Below are positions 12,226-23,280 of a stretch of 64,000 bases of DNA, piece after piece; position 1 is the first letter of the stretch, and every line of letters begins with the position of its first letter. Location of the stretch: positions 132,911,104 through 132,975,103 of the forward strand of contig CM061062.1 in the NCBI GenBank assembly GCA_030762895.1, in the 5' to 3' direction. Origin of the DNA: Sophora flavescens (taxonomy: Eukaryota > Streptophyta > Magnoliopsida > Fabales > Fabaceae). The notes beneath the pieces were generated by a model. It made no database searches and was not told where the DNA came from. It saw only the letters and a program-made list of their open reading frames with translations. The position numbers and the translations under genes were made by a program.

Positions 12226-12600
12226 TCTTTTACATTTTAGAGAAGGGGGAGAGAGAGATTTTTATAATTTATTTTATCATTCTTTTTTTCACTTGAATTA
12301 GTCCCCCATTATTTTATCTATTCAGGACCATTCCATTTGTTTAAGACGGAATAAAGGTTAAGATAAAGGCTAAGGCCTAGCATAGAGCAACTATTTTCCT
12401 TGTATTGAATGGTCCTGAAGCCGTTAAGGTCGTTATTTTTGTTAAGCTGATTTTGAATTCCAATACCAAATGATTCAAAACCTGCACTTCTGTATCCTAA
12501 ACAATAACCGAATTTCCATTTTCCTCTATTATACCATCATAATATTTTGCCCTTTTTTCATTATAATTGTTTCCTTTTGTATACAAATTAGTAGGGGTTG
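12226..12600 (+). terminator. 3' UTR of the carrier gene with candidate poly(A) signal
   Basis: Non-coding AT-rich sequence follows the stop codon. An AATAAA at 12350-12355 lies about 125 bp after the stop and is the most plausible polyadenylation signal. Confidence 0.35.
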
Positions 12601-12673
12601 ATATGGTGAATGCGATAAACAATATGGAATGCTTTGTGGTGGGTTATATTGAAGCTTGAGACGCATTCTCTGT

Positions 12674-13300
12674 GGCAAAATGGGCCAACCCGTTCAGTTT
12701 TGACCCGCCCCATCATTGACCCGCCAAAAACGGGGTGGGATGGGTTGACTCGCTTTAGTTAAGTGGGTTGAACCTCCCAACCCACCCCGTTTAGCAGAAA
12801 GCGGTGGGTTGGCGGGTTGGCCTGCAAAAAGTTATCAATATTTTAAAAATTATATAAAAAATGGAAAAAAAAAATAAAGTTATTAATATGCAAATATAAT
12901 CTAAAATGTCACAAAATATTAATAATTACTTTTCGATGGTAGACTAATATAAATATATTAGTGAATGGAATGGGCTATATACAAATATATATAGTTGTAA
13001 TGAGTAATTATAAATTAAAGTATATAAACATATATATACAAATAATAATTGAATGTGATGGACTAACAAATGGTTTTATGAGTGGTCACATTAAAAAATA
13101 TTTATAGCATAAAAAATATATTTTTTTTCAAAAAAAGAAAAGAAAAGCAGGTTGACGGGCCAACCCGCCACCAACCCGTTTTCTTGGTGGGTTAGACGAG
13201 ACGGATCAAAACGGATTGGTGGGTTGAGAACCTCAACCCAACACGCTAAAAATGGCGGATTAAACGGGTTGACCCGTTGGGTCCAACCCATTTTGCCATC
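12674..13300. mobile_element. hAT-like non-autonomous element (CCAACCCG-rich)
   Basis: Ends are TGGCAAAATGGG and CCCATTTTGCCA. Both subterminal regions are packed with GGGTTGG/CCAACCC motifs around an AT-rich core without coding capacity. The organisation resembles hAT MITEs, but no clear 8-bp target duplication was found, so family and exact ends are uncertain. Confidence 0.55.
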
Positions 13301-13611
13301 TCAATTCCATGCAAATGGGTTCCCAAACACACCCTAATTAGCAACTTTCGAATGTGTAATTCCATCCGGTGTTTCTTAAAATTTGAGCTTTAATTAGTTG
13401 AATAATTGATTTTCACTTGATAGTGTAGAAAGACATTTTACTTTTCTTATTCAAATGTTTTTATTTGATCAATATTCTTAATATGAACTAAGAAGCGTAT
13501 TAAATTTAGGGAAATGCTAACGAGCGTTAAAGGGTACTCGTTAAGGAACCAGGAAAAGAAACTTTGTATTGAGAATTTGTGTATTTAATGTTTGAAGAAG
13601 TTAAATATTTA

Positions 13612-14019
13612 GGCTCTGTTTGGCTAAAATAGTTGATAAACTAGCTGATAGCTGATAAGCTAATTTTTAGCTGATAGCTTATAGCTGATAACAGATAGCT
13701 GAAAAGCTAGCTGATTGAATTTGAAGTGTTTGGTGAAATTAGAGGTTAAACTAACTTATAAATATAAAATGACATAAAATGACATATTTATGACAACCAT
13801 GGTAAAGTGAGAATTTCATTAAATGAATAGGGGTAAAAACGAGAGAAAAGACAATAAGCTATAAGCTACTAGCCATAAGCTAAACAAATTAGCTTATTAA
13901 GAAACGCTATAAGCTAATGAGATAAGCTTGTTTACCAAACACCACTACTTCGATCAAACAAGCTTATAAGCTAGTCCAATAAGCTATAAGCTAGCTTATT
14001 GGACTTGCTAAACAGAGCC
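13612..14019. mobile_element. PIF/Harbinger (Tourist-like) MITE
   Basis: Terminal inverted repeats GGCTCTGTTT / AAACAGAGCC are flanked by TTA at 13609-13611 and 14020-14022, the hallmark 3-bp duplication. The 408-bp interior consists of repeated AGCTGATA/AGCTTATAAGCT motifs and has no ORF. Confidence 0.8.
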
Positions 14020-14077
14020 TTAGTTTCCCCATGAAAATTTGCTTCTTATGATTTCTTAAAGAGTGCCCTTAGGGACC

Positions 14078-14205
14078 AACATGTGGTTAGTCCAAGTGGT
14101 AACGAGCTTGAGCCCCTAAAGCAAGTGGTCAGGGGTTCGATCCTTAGCTTTTGCGTATGAAGAAAACCTGATTAGAAAATATCAGTCCTTAAATAATCAA
14201 GACAC
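14078..14205 (+). mobile_element. SINE-like, tRNA-derived piece
   Basis: A box A-like stretch (GTGGTTAGTCCAAGTGGTAA) is followed about 40 bp later by a box B-like GGGGTTCGATCC. The spacing fits a tRNA-derived polymerase III promoter. No poly(A) or T tail and no target duplication were identified. Confidence 0.35.
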
Positions 14206-14229
14206 TCGTTAGTATGATCCTTAAATTTA

Positions 14230-14480
14230 TTGAGGTACTATGAAAGCTTACCAAGTCAATAAGATGCATGATCAATGAATTTGTCAGGAAAACATACATA
14301 CCATACTCCCCAGAAAATTTTTAATAAAATTATCAATCTTAAATATTTTTTATTATTTTTTTATTAATTTATATTAATATGCTAAAGCGCCTTTTCTTTT
14401 CTATTTTATTTTATTTTATTTTACTAGGAAAGAGGGCAACGAGTAGGAATTAGGAAATGGGGAAGTGAATAGTTACAATG
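14230..14480. repeat. Dispersed repeat, copy A (continues from 13430-13508)
   Basis: Shares 'AAGCTTACCAAGTCAATAAG', 'TTATTAATATGC' and 'AGGAATTAGGAAATGGG'-like blocks in the same order with 57670-58000, and partly with 23020-23280. It is interrupted by the Mutator-like MITE. No coding content. Confidence 0.6.
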
Positions 14481-14504
14481 TTTAGATTTACATTTGTTAA
14501 GAAA

Positions 14505-15790
14505 GGTTAAAATAATGTTTTAGACCCTATATGTGTCACTCATTTTTAAATTAGTCTCTATACAAAAAATATTTTTATATTAGTTTCTACACGTGCAATT
14601 GTTGCCAAATAGGTCCCTGCCGTTTAACAGTAGTTAAAGACGATCATTAAGTTGGTCCCTACATGTGTCACTCATTTTTAAATTGGTCCCTATATGTGTC
14701 ACTCATTTTTAAACAAATACTGGTGTCCCCAGATCTGCCCTTATATGTGTTACTCGTTTTTAAATTGGTCTCTATATGTGTCACTCATTTTTAAATTGGT
14801 CCATACACATGTCACTCATTTTTAAATTAGTCCATACAACGAGCTCTCGCGGTGATTCGGGATCGCTTCAGCCGATGCGTGCCGTGCGTTCTTCATGGTT
14901 TGCAATGCTGTTACTGAAAAATTGGGGGACATTTTTTCGAGCTTCGTACCGATTCTGGGAGGTTGTTATGGAGAGCACAACAGCTTGCAGGCAAGCCTAC
15001 TAGAATCTTCTACAGCACTGGATTACACTCACAGAGTGGATATGAAATACAACAGCTTGTAGGCAAGCCTACTGGAATCACTCAGTTGGAATTTTAACCA
15101 ACTTTCATATCTGATCGGAACAAATATCATTCCATGATGAACCAACTGAGTGAGTGTAATCCAGTGCCGTTGAAGATTCCAGCAGGCTTGCCTGCAAGCT
15201 ATTGTGCTCTCCATAACAATCCTCTCAGAATCGATACGAAGCTCGAACAAATACCCCAATTTTTCAGTAACAGCTTTGTGAACCACGAAGAACACGTGGC
15301 ACGCCTCGACTGGAGCGATCCCAAATCGTCGCGAAACCTCGCCGTAGGTGGCAATCGGAAGATTGCGGCTGCTAGGGCACAATCGGGGGCAATTTGGGGA
15401 AAGGAAGAGTTGAGAGATGGGGAAAGAAGATGGAGGAGGTGAGAGAAGGAATCTTCAGATTTAAAAATGAGTGAAACATGTAGGGACTAATTTAAAAATG
15501 AGTGACACATATAGGGACCAATTTAAAAATGAGTGACACATATAAGGACCAATCGGGGGCACCATCATTTGTTTAAAAATGAGTGACACATGTAAAAACC
15601 AATTTAAAAATGAGTGACACATATAATGACAAACTTAATGATCGTCATTAACAATCGTTAACGACCATTAAATGTCAGGGACCTATTTGGTAACGGTTGC
15701 ACGTGTAAGGACTAATATAAAAATATTTTTTGTATAGGAACTAATTTAAAAATGAATGACACGTATAGGGACTAAAACATTATTTTAACC
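14505..15790. mobile_element. Foldback Mutator-like element with gene-like core
   Basis: The element starts GGTTAAAATAATG and ends CATTATTTTAACC, flanked by GTTAAGAAA (14496-14504) and TTTAAGAAA (15791-15799), a 9-bp duplication with one mismatch. Its two halves are near mirror images: arms of about 500-650 bp around a loop near 15040-15140. Outer arms repeat the unit 'GTGTCACTCATTTTTAAAT'. The inner arms hold GC-richer, gene-like sequence in both orientations, with an open frame at 15029-15382 (-). The right arm carries about 140 bp more of this than the left. Transcription across it would give a long hairpin RNA. Confidence 0.7.
15029..15382 (-). pseudogene. Captured gene-like fragment inside the foldback element
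   Basis: A 117-codon open frame contains 'ATYGEVSRRFGIAPVEACHV' followed by 'FFVVHKAVTEKLGYLFELR'. Composition and codon usage look like exonic sequence. A mutated mirror copy of much of it sits in the opposite arm (about 14830-15005). I do not recognise the source gene. The frame crosses the loop into non-conserved sequence, so the C-terminal third is probably not original coding sequence. Confidence 0.4.
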
Positions 15791-16518
15791 TTTAAGAAAT
15801 AATGAATATAAAGAACTCACTTATTTTTATCATCCACTAGTTCAAAAATTTAGTGCTGGCTTTTAGATGGAAAACGAATATGACAGTAATATCAACAGTC
15901 ACTACAATGCAAATCAAGGCTATGAGTATGAATATAAAGCGACAAAAATTAGACCAAGCAATGAGCACTTCATAATTTGGTATTGAAGGCCAGAAAATAG
16001 GTGAATAAATTGAACACTGTTAGGATAAGCTATTTATCTTATACTGTTCCAGACAACATTGAAACTTCAACCAGATACGTTAAGAATATGAATCCTATAA
16101 GACAAACAAGGCTACTCGTCCACAAATGGAAATTATACAAAATACAAACAAATACCATATCTAGCAAAGCAAAAACTCAAATAAAGAAGAAATGACGAAT
16201 GAATAAACAAAAACTCAACGGTTGGGTCACCAAACCCTTATTGCATCTCATTCTCTCCAAAGTTAAATTTCTACCACAAGGACAAAGTCAATTGTAGATA
16301 TTACAATATCCTAAAAAGAAAAATCTCGTATTTGGGTCACTAGTGACCACACAAGCACTTATTAATTCAGTAACTTACATGCCTTATACCCTCTGCATTC
16401 ACTTTTCTGTTGAAGACAACTACCATCTTTCAATTGGCAAGACTTAGTCCACACTTCAAATCTATTTAAAACAGCCCTTTGTCAGACAGAAACCAGTTAG
16501 CAATGCTGGTAAAGCTAT

Positions 16519-18801
16519 TTATCTTGGCGTTTTGTTATGTTCATTACTGCTATCTTCTGGAGGTTTTGATAGGAATTGCAAGATGATCTGAATCTGAGTA
16601 ACATCAACCTGGAACTTTTCAGCAATCTGATGGGCATCCATAGGTCCATTGTGATCATCAGCCTTGCCTTCATGCAAGAGGAAGATATGGCGCAACTGTG
16701 CTACATTCAAAGTGCCTGCAGGAACTGGCCTTCCCTCATAACTACCAGAATCTTGTTTTGTATTTCGCAGTCTTGGCATGGGCCTATTAGACTTTTCAAC
16801 CAGAAAGGCCTGTAACAATATTTCAAACTGTAAGATGAGATTGTCTCAGTAAAATATGCACTAAATGTAGAAAACAAATCTTAGACCATTGAGACTGTGA
16901 AAGTTTGATAGATCCCGTTGCATGAACAGGAACGGAAACAGGGAACCTATCCCTCACATGCACCAGTTAATGATGTGGGCTTGGGTCAGCAAAGGAATGA
17001 AAGGAATGAAAACCGTAACCGGTTTTCCGCATGGCAAATTGAGTGTGGACAGGGGCCGTGTATTAGTGGGGAAGCATCAAAAGGGAAAGATGGGAGAGAG
17101 GGGGGTATTCAGTTGGGTAAAGGAAAGGATCAGTGTAGCAGTTTCAGGTCCCATGAAGAACCGGTTGTATCTTTTCTGTTCAAGGAGAGGATGAGGAGCA
17201 TTGAAAGAAAGTTAATAAAACTGTACTTATCTTCAGTTTTCTATCATATCATTACGGAGTACAGCATTCCATTAACTATTGCATAATATAGAAGACTAAG
17301 TGTGTTTAAAAGATTAATCAGATTTGTTAGATTCCCATGACACCGTCCTAGTACCATAAGTAGAGTGGCAGATACCATGAACCCAGCATTGATGATGAAA
17401 AACAGTGTGGCAGGATAAGAATTCTAAATGTATATTAGTATCTAAACATAAAGGTATATATTTTACACAAATATCAATCCATAACATACAAATTACAAAG
17501 GCAGAATTTTTTTGGAACTCACAGGAGATGAACAAGTTAATATGCAAAAATGAGATTTCCTTGGCCTTCAATGCCCGATAATACCCTCTTCTACAGCATA
17601 CAGAGATGAACATTTAACAGTAATCAATATTCAACTCTAATACAGTTTCATTTGCAAAGGGTGAAGAACAAAACAATCTCAAAACGGTGGAGTTCTAAGG
17701 TGTAAACATTGAAATGGACAAGGACACCTTACAGCAACATCATAATATTTCTGTATCAACTTCAACTCAGCATAAGGAGCATAAAAGAAACTTCCATAAA
17801 CTCACCTCACCCATCTCTGGTTTTCCCCCGGGCTTTGACTTGATTCTACCAACCATTTGACCAAGCATGGCATCATATTTAGGATCTCTTTCTTCCAGGA
17901 TGTTGTCAACATTAACTCTAGGATGATCATCTTTAGCCAAGAACAATAACAATGATATCAACCACAACGAAGTATCGTAGTAGCAGTGTAAAACCTCAGA
18001 CAAACACCAAAATTATATGCAATACATATGTAGGTACTAGGTACTGGGTAGTACATTGCAAACTGAAACAAATTAAGATGAAGCAAAGCCTCATAGATAA
18101 AATAATAGCTGCAGCTGGTAAGGCCACAAAATCTAATGAAATGCTTGGTAAAATGGTAGGTAGAGTGTGGAAATGGGTGAAAATCTACTTTCATCTCAAT
18201 TTCAAACCATGAAGGAGGGGCCAAAAAATGTGTAGTTCGAATAAATCAGTACGTGTTGCACTCCACTTTTAACTATCCCCAATTTGATTGTAACAAACAA
18301 AGTGTGGGAAAAAAAATCAAAACCAAAAAAGAATTCCAAGTTTTTCACTACCCCATTTTCTAACTTCTAATTTTCAGCTGAACCAAGAAGTCCCAAGACA
18401 AAGATATCAATTCCAAAAGCAAAACTTTCAACAGAATAATGAAATTCACCAACCCCCACTTTGTTTCAGGGCCTTATTTACCAATTCCCCAACATAGTAG
18501 AACACATTCTCAACATAACCTCATTAGCTACCTCGATTCTATGCTACCCACTAACGTTTTCGGTTATCTGACAGAGAAATCAATAGAAAGGAGCAAAATT
18601 TCGCATAACCACCCAACCTCCCAACGAAAAACCTTAACAAAGACACTTACCGGAATCCCGTGCATCTTGTTCGGCGGCCTTCGAGATCCCAGTCGCCTTG
18701 TCGGCGGCAACTTTCGGCGGCGGAGGGCGGTGACCGACGGCGGTTTTAGGCTCTGATGCTGCTCGGATCCTTCCAGATGCTCGACGAAATGCCTGACCCA
18801 T
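16519..18801 (-). CDS. NDUFAF4-like (UPF0240) complex I assembly factor homologue, 3 exons
   Basis: Exons on the minus strand are 18801-18651, 17930-17806 and 16809-16519. Introns are GT-AG with matching phases, giving 188 residues from ATG at 18801 to TAA. The protein starts MGQAFRRASGRIRAASE, has a Pro-rich stretch (PPPPK), a conserved 'ILEERDPKYDAMLGQMVGRI' block in exon 2, and a C-terminal 'GTLNVAQLRHIFLL...QIAEKFQVDV...ILQFLSKPPED' segment. That helical end and the PPED tail resemble animal NDUFAF4, which helps assemble mitochondrial complex I; the plant role is inferred. Gly2 in a basic context could be myristoylated. An upstream in-frame ATG at 18858 exists, but MGQ fits better. The gene converges on the carrier gene. 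Confidence 0.75.
16815..17800 (-). other. Intron 2 of the NDUFAF4-like gene
   Basis: Intron of about 1 kb. The section 16915-17195 is less AT-rich and has open frames on the opposite strand, suggesting a small inserted sequence, but no inverted repeats or recognisable coding motif were seen. Confidence 0.4.
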
Positions 18802-18859
18802 CTTTCTCGTACGCACGCGCCACGCCAAACGCAGCCTTATGATTCTTCTCTTCCTCACT

Positions 18860-19319
18860 CTCCAATTATAATGGAACTAATAATAATTATCCTTGATTAA
18901 TTGATAATTACTGTAAACCCCATTTTTCCAAAATCCCGAGGCTTGCTTGTCCCTGTGGGTGGGGGTTTAGAGAAAAGCATCAAATGAAAATGGGAGATAC
19001 AAAGAAAAAAAGACTCAAAAAAAAAGAAAGCCATATTGTTTATAAATCAACAAGTATGATAATATTTTATAAAAAAATATATGATAATATTCATTCTCCA
19101 ATCATTTAATAAATTAATAATAAATTAAATATTACTTATTTTTTAGTTTATGAACCAGTTTACTTTACAGGATCTTTCTAAAGTTTTTATTGGAAATAAA
19201 AAGTAAATTGCAATTATAGACTTAAGATACTTATGTGCAATTACATCACTCTTCTAAGTTCTAAATATTAAAAGGTATTTGTTAGTATAATCTCAAATTA
19301 AATATATTACACTTTTAAA
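18860..19319. other. Intergenic AT-rich; upstream region of the NDUFAF4-like gene
   Basis: No open frame, repeat or clear core promoter motif could be supported. Confidence 0.5.
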
Positions 19320-19328
19320 TATTAAATA

Positions 19329-19794
19329 GGCTAATTGCAGTTTTGTTCCCCTACTATTGGTCATGTCCGATTCTGGTTCCTAAAAATTTTTTTCGTGCAC
19401 ATTTGGTCCCCTGTTTTTTCGATGTTGCAGATTTGGTCATTCTGTCACCGTCTGACAATTTTTCAATGATCAACATAGAGAAATCACTCCTCTTAGCACA
19501 CAGAATCACTGCTCTAAGTACATAGAACCTCTTTTTGAGCTTTTGTGGTAAATTATCATGTAGAGGAACCAAAAAATGTCTCGAAAAAGAGGGACAAAAC
19601 CAATAAATAGCAAAAAGGAACCACTGAATCATGTTGAATCAAAAACACAGAGGAGGCAGAACCTCAACCAGAGGTCGTGTGTGTTTTGAGAAGTGATTTC
19701 TCTATGTTGATCATTGAAAAAATTGACAGACATTGGACAGAAGGACTAAATTTGCACCATTGAAAAAACAGGGGACCAAAACTGCAATTAAGCC
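19329..19794. mobile_element. Mutator-like MITE
   Basis: Terminal repeats GGCTAATTGCAGTTTTG / CAAAACTGCAATTAAGCC are flanked by an exact 9-bp duplication TATTAAATA (19320-19328 and 19795-19803). Internal sequence is also partly inverted (TTTGGTCCCCTGTTTTTTC and its complement). No coding capacity. Confidence 0.8.
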
Positions 19795-20135
19795 TATTAA
19801 ATATTAAATAGACATTTTTTCATAAATTGTTTTTTATTTTCTTAATTAATATTTTTATGACACTAATTGGCATTTAATGATTGAGGAATGATTTTTGTAC
19901 ATCAAAATGGGACATCATTTGGTGTCCCCATTATTTTTGGGGTATATTTTTGAGAAAGATGTATACAAAGAAGATAAAAAGTAAGTAAGATATATAGATA
20001 AATATATACAGTGTCACATATGGTGTCCAAAATTTGTGTTCAAATATCATAACTCTTAATGATTATACATAGCGTTATTCTGCCCAAAAATAAACAGCTT
20101 GAGGAGTGCCAATTGCCAAGGGACTGGTTTCCATG

Positions 20136-20308
20136 TAGGGATGGCCATTCGGACCCTACTCGTCGGGTACCCGCAAAAAATACCCACGATGGGTAGGGTA
20201 AAAACCCATTTTATGAGTATGGGTATGGACACAGGTAATTACCCACAAATCTGGGAGGGTATGGGGGCGGGTACGGTACCTTAGTACCCACCCCGCCCCA
20301 TACCCGCA

Positions 20309-20360
<52 letters not shown>

Positions 20361-21531
20361 CAAAATTAGAAACCTGAAACAATGAAACCCCTACTCTTCA
20401 TGGAATCATGAGAATTGCCATTATTTGGATCCAAGATATAAATTGAAGTTTTTGGAATACTTCTTGAAATTAACAACATCAAGAAATTATCCTTCTCATT
20501 GTTTGAAGATTATCAAGCTAAGACTAGTGGGATGGTTGAAGGTTCAACTGAAAAGTTAACTGACAAGGATTCAAATTTGGATGATCTTACTTGTAACAAT
20601 TTTCTTAGTGGTTATGACTGCTTTGTTAATGATACTAATGACATGCAACCAAAGTCTGAGTTGGACTAATACTTGGAAGAGAAGGTATTGCCTAGGAAAG
20701 CTACATTTGATATACTTGGATGATGGACAACAAATGGGATCAAGTTTCAAAGACTATAAAAATTGCTAAGGATATTTTGGCCATCCCAATTTTTTTTGTT
20801 GCTTCTGAATCTGCTTTTAGCACAAGAGGTAGATTGTTGAGTCCTCATCGTTCAGGCTTCATGAGAATACTTTGGAGGTGCTTATGTGTGCACAAAGCTG
20901 GATAAAGCATGATAAGGAAGGTAATAAATGTTGCATTAACATATTTGTTTAATGAAATTTGTGTTTAGTCTAACCATTAATTTTATTTTTTGTTCTAGTT
21001 TCTATTGGTATAACTGGACCAAAGCAATATTTAGACATGAAAGACAAACGTTTGCAGCCTTTTCAAGACTCTGATTCAAAAGATGAGGTAAGATAATCTA
21101 ACAATTTGCTACTAATTATTGCTTTACAAGTTTATAATGTATAACTAATATAATGTATGTTTTTTATTTTACCGGTTTTGGAGAACATCAGCTCGGGAAT
21201 TACAACCTGATGAATTTATTGTTTTGGATGTTTATTGTTATTTACTTGTTGTGGATATTTTCCATGTTTTTATTTAGTATAATACGCTGGCTTCATAATG
21301 TTTCATGAATACATTCGAAACATCGTCGAATGATTTTTAAATTTAGTTATGATCTTTTTGTTATTTATATTTTTCTTTGTTAAAGTGCGGATGTGGGTAC
21401 TTAGGTACCCAGAGGGTATGGGTAAGGGTACTGTGGTTGCTACCCACAAGAGTATGGGTAATTTTTTCAAACGCGGGTATGGGGATGGGTACTATAGTAC
21501 CCTACCTAAACCCTACCCATTGCCATCCTTA
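20136..21531 (+). mobile_element. hAT transposon, decayed
   Basis: Ends TAGGGATGGCC and TGGCAATGGGTAGGG-like (as reverse complement TAAGGATGGC) form short inverted repeats. They are flanked by an exact 8-bp duplication TTTCCATG (20128-20135 and 21532-21539), diagnostic of hAT. Subterminal GGGTACC/TACCC motifs are repeated at both ends. A (TA)n tract sits at about 20312-20356. The interior keeps hAT transposase remnants. Confidence 0.85.
20424..20925 (+). pseudogene. hAT transposase remnant (C-terminal part with dimerisation domain)
   Basis: Pieces in shifting frames read 'LDPRYKLKFLEYFLKL' (about 20424-20470), 'YLEEKVLPRKATFDILG' (about 20670-20720) and then 'IAKDILAIPIFFVASESAFS' with 'TRGRLLSPHRS' (about 20760-20855). 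The last is the hAT family C-terminal dimerisation motif seen in plant RICESLEEPER/Ac-type transposases. Stops and frameshifts break the frame and the catalytic N-terminal part is absent, so the element cannot move by itself. Confidence 0.8.
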
Positions 21532-21664
21532 TTTCCATGTAGTCCACGTCCCCCATCTATGTCAGGTCCGTTGTTTCACTGAATTTGTAACCGCAGTTGT
21601 TATTTTGAGAAGCAAAACAATTTGGATGATTAACCTAGTTTAATTATATGATTAATTATGTTCA

Positions 21665-21853
21665 GTGGATGATTAATGGATATAGTAAGATGTGAATGTT
21701 ATTAACCACGATTTTGAGCATCATTAACCACGATTTTCAGGTGTTTAAATATATATGGGGTCATATATATTTGAACATATGAAAATCATGGTCAATTATA
21801 TTCAGTTGATATTAATGAGTAACGACATATTGTTATATCCATTAATCATCTAC
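21665..21853. repeat. Small inverted-repeat element (hairpin MITE-like)
   Basis: GTGGATGATTAATGGATATA at 21665-21684 is mirrored by TATATCCATTAATCATCTAC at 21834-21853. The interior is partly self-complementary (AACCACGATTTT / AAAATCATGGTC-like). No coding content. Confidence 0.5.
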
Positions 21854-22239
21854 TAAATAGAATTAACTACATATTTGAATTAAGTTAACCATTCAAATTA
21901 TTGTCGAAAATTATCCTCTCATGTTTGTGTTCAAAAAATTATTTCTTTTGCATTAATCGGGGGTTTATGGACACACAAACTTTAACTTAGCAAGAATAGG
22001 GCAAGTGGCAACCACGTTAAACTTAAGTTTTTGGAATTAACTTATATATTATCGATGCATAAAATTTTCCATTATGAAGCAAATATTTGTTAAGACTTGG
22101 ACCCAATTGCCACTAGTTGAGACCAACAATTTTGTCAAACAAAAACAAAACAAAACAATAGATATTCTATTTTGAAATTGGGCCTTTTTCCAATAAATTG
22201 ATTAGTCTTATTTATTTTTATAATTTAGAGATGGGATCC

Positions 22240-23015
22240 ATTTACACCATATGTAAGTTATGTAATGACTTACACCAAATTACATGACTTACACCAAATC
22301 TAAACTATTAAAATTAATAAATACAAGGGCTCAAAATATTACAACTAAAATTTAAAAAATAATAATAAGATAATCACGTGTTCTTGCCTCTTCATTCCCA
22401 AATTGGCTGATTCCTCTTCTTTCCTTTCACTCTCCCTCCCTTTTCGATTGCTCTCTTGACATTATCTTCGAACTTTGTCAGGACTGTGATTATACAATTT
22501 GGATTGTCATGACCGTCGTGCTTGTGCCTTAAATAGGTCATTCCTGGATATAAGAGCATTCATTTTTATGCCTTGAAGCCTATATATCAGGTGGAGTCTT
22601 CAAATGTGTAGTCTAGATGGTAACATTTGCTCTGTTTCCGTTCTTAGGCAATGGAGACACATGCATGCCTTCAGATTAACATATCTATCTTAAAAATGAC
22701 TAATTTTTAATTTCTACAATAAACTGCAATACATATACATGTCTCAGCTTCGTCATTTTGCTCCATAGTAAAACAAAGAGAACAAAAACTTGGTGAACAT
22801 ATCTGTTTCGAGTATGATTTCCCTGAATGCTCCGGAAATCAAGGATGAAGAAACGGTTGGTGTGAGAATGAAGGGGGAAGTATCCCTCTCACGTGACTTT
22901 TTTTAGTTTCTTTTTTTATTTTTTTTAATCATAATATTTTGAGCCTTGAGTTAACTATTTTTAACAATTAAGATTTGGTGTAAGTTTTTTGACTCCATCT
23001 AATGTAAAGATCTTA
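22240..23015. mobile_element. Inverted-repeat element, non-coding
   Basis: Left block 'GACTTACACCAAATCTAAAC...GGGCTCAAAATATT' is mirrored on the right by 'AATATTTTGAGCCTTGAG...AAGATTTGGTGTAAGT'. The inferred ends are GATCCATTTACACCATA and CTAATGTAAAGATC, with no clear target duplication. The core (about 22380-22880) has CT-rich, gene-like composition but no supported frame. Confidence 0.5.
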
Positions 23016-23019
23016 ACTC

Positions 23020-23280
23020 TATAATTTATTATTAATATGCTTTAGTGCCTCTTCTATTCTATTTTTTTTTTTTTTGTTCCAAAGAGGTCATTCCACTGTT
23101 GGTGGAGCCAAGAATGGGGATGAAGAGTGGAAATTAGGGAATGGGAGAGTGAATTTTGATCCATTGTTCAAAATATTGTGCTCACGACAACAAGAGATGT
23201 GCCATATGAGTTGTGGCTCGTTGGCTCTCTCTTTTTTTTTTATAATACGACAAAGGTGTGAGTTATAAAACACTTATTAA
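23020..23280. repeat. Dispersed repeat, copy B
   Basis: Contains 'TTATTAATATGC', 'AGAGGTCATTCCACTGTTGG', 'ATTAGGGAATGGG', then 'CACGACAACAAGAGATGTGC' and 'GGCTCGTTGGCTCTCTC'. The first half matches 14350-14480 and 57880-57990; the second half matches 52735-52870. Confidence 0.6.

Larger units (their letters stand above)
13509..14220. mobile_element. Mutator-like MITE with 9-bp target duplication, host to two further insertions
   Basis: Left end GGGAAATGCTAACGAG and right end CTCGTTAGTATGATCC are imperfect inverted repeats. They are flanked by the same 9-mer TTAAATTTA at 13500-13508 and 14221-14229. Inside are a Tourist-like element (13612-14019) and a SINE-like piece. A second copy of the surrounding repeat near 57670-57760 lacks this insertion and reads straight through, which supports the boundaries. 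Confidence 0.7.

Noticed and set aside
14505..15790. Repeated GTGTCACTCATTTTTAAAT units considered as a CRISPR-like or satellite array
   Set aside because: The units occur in opposite orientation in the two arms, have no unique spacers of fixed length, and belong to the inverted repeats of a transposon in a plant genome.
16918..17286. 122-codon plus-strand frame in intron 2 of the NDUFAF4-like gene
   Set aside because: No motif, no splice partners, and antisense to the host gene; it is possibly inserted sequence.
17314..17613. 99-codon minus-strand frame as an extra exon of the NDUFAF4-like gene
   Set aside because: The three-exon model already splices in phase and gives a family-like protein; this frame adds unrelated Cys/His-rich sequence.
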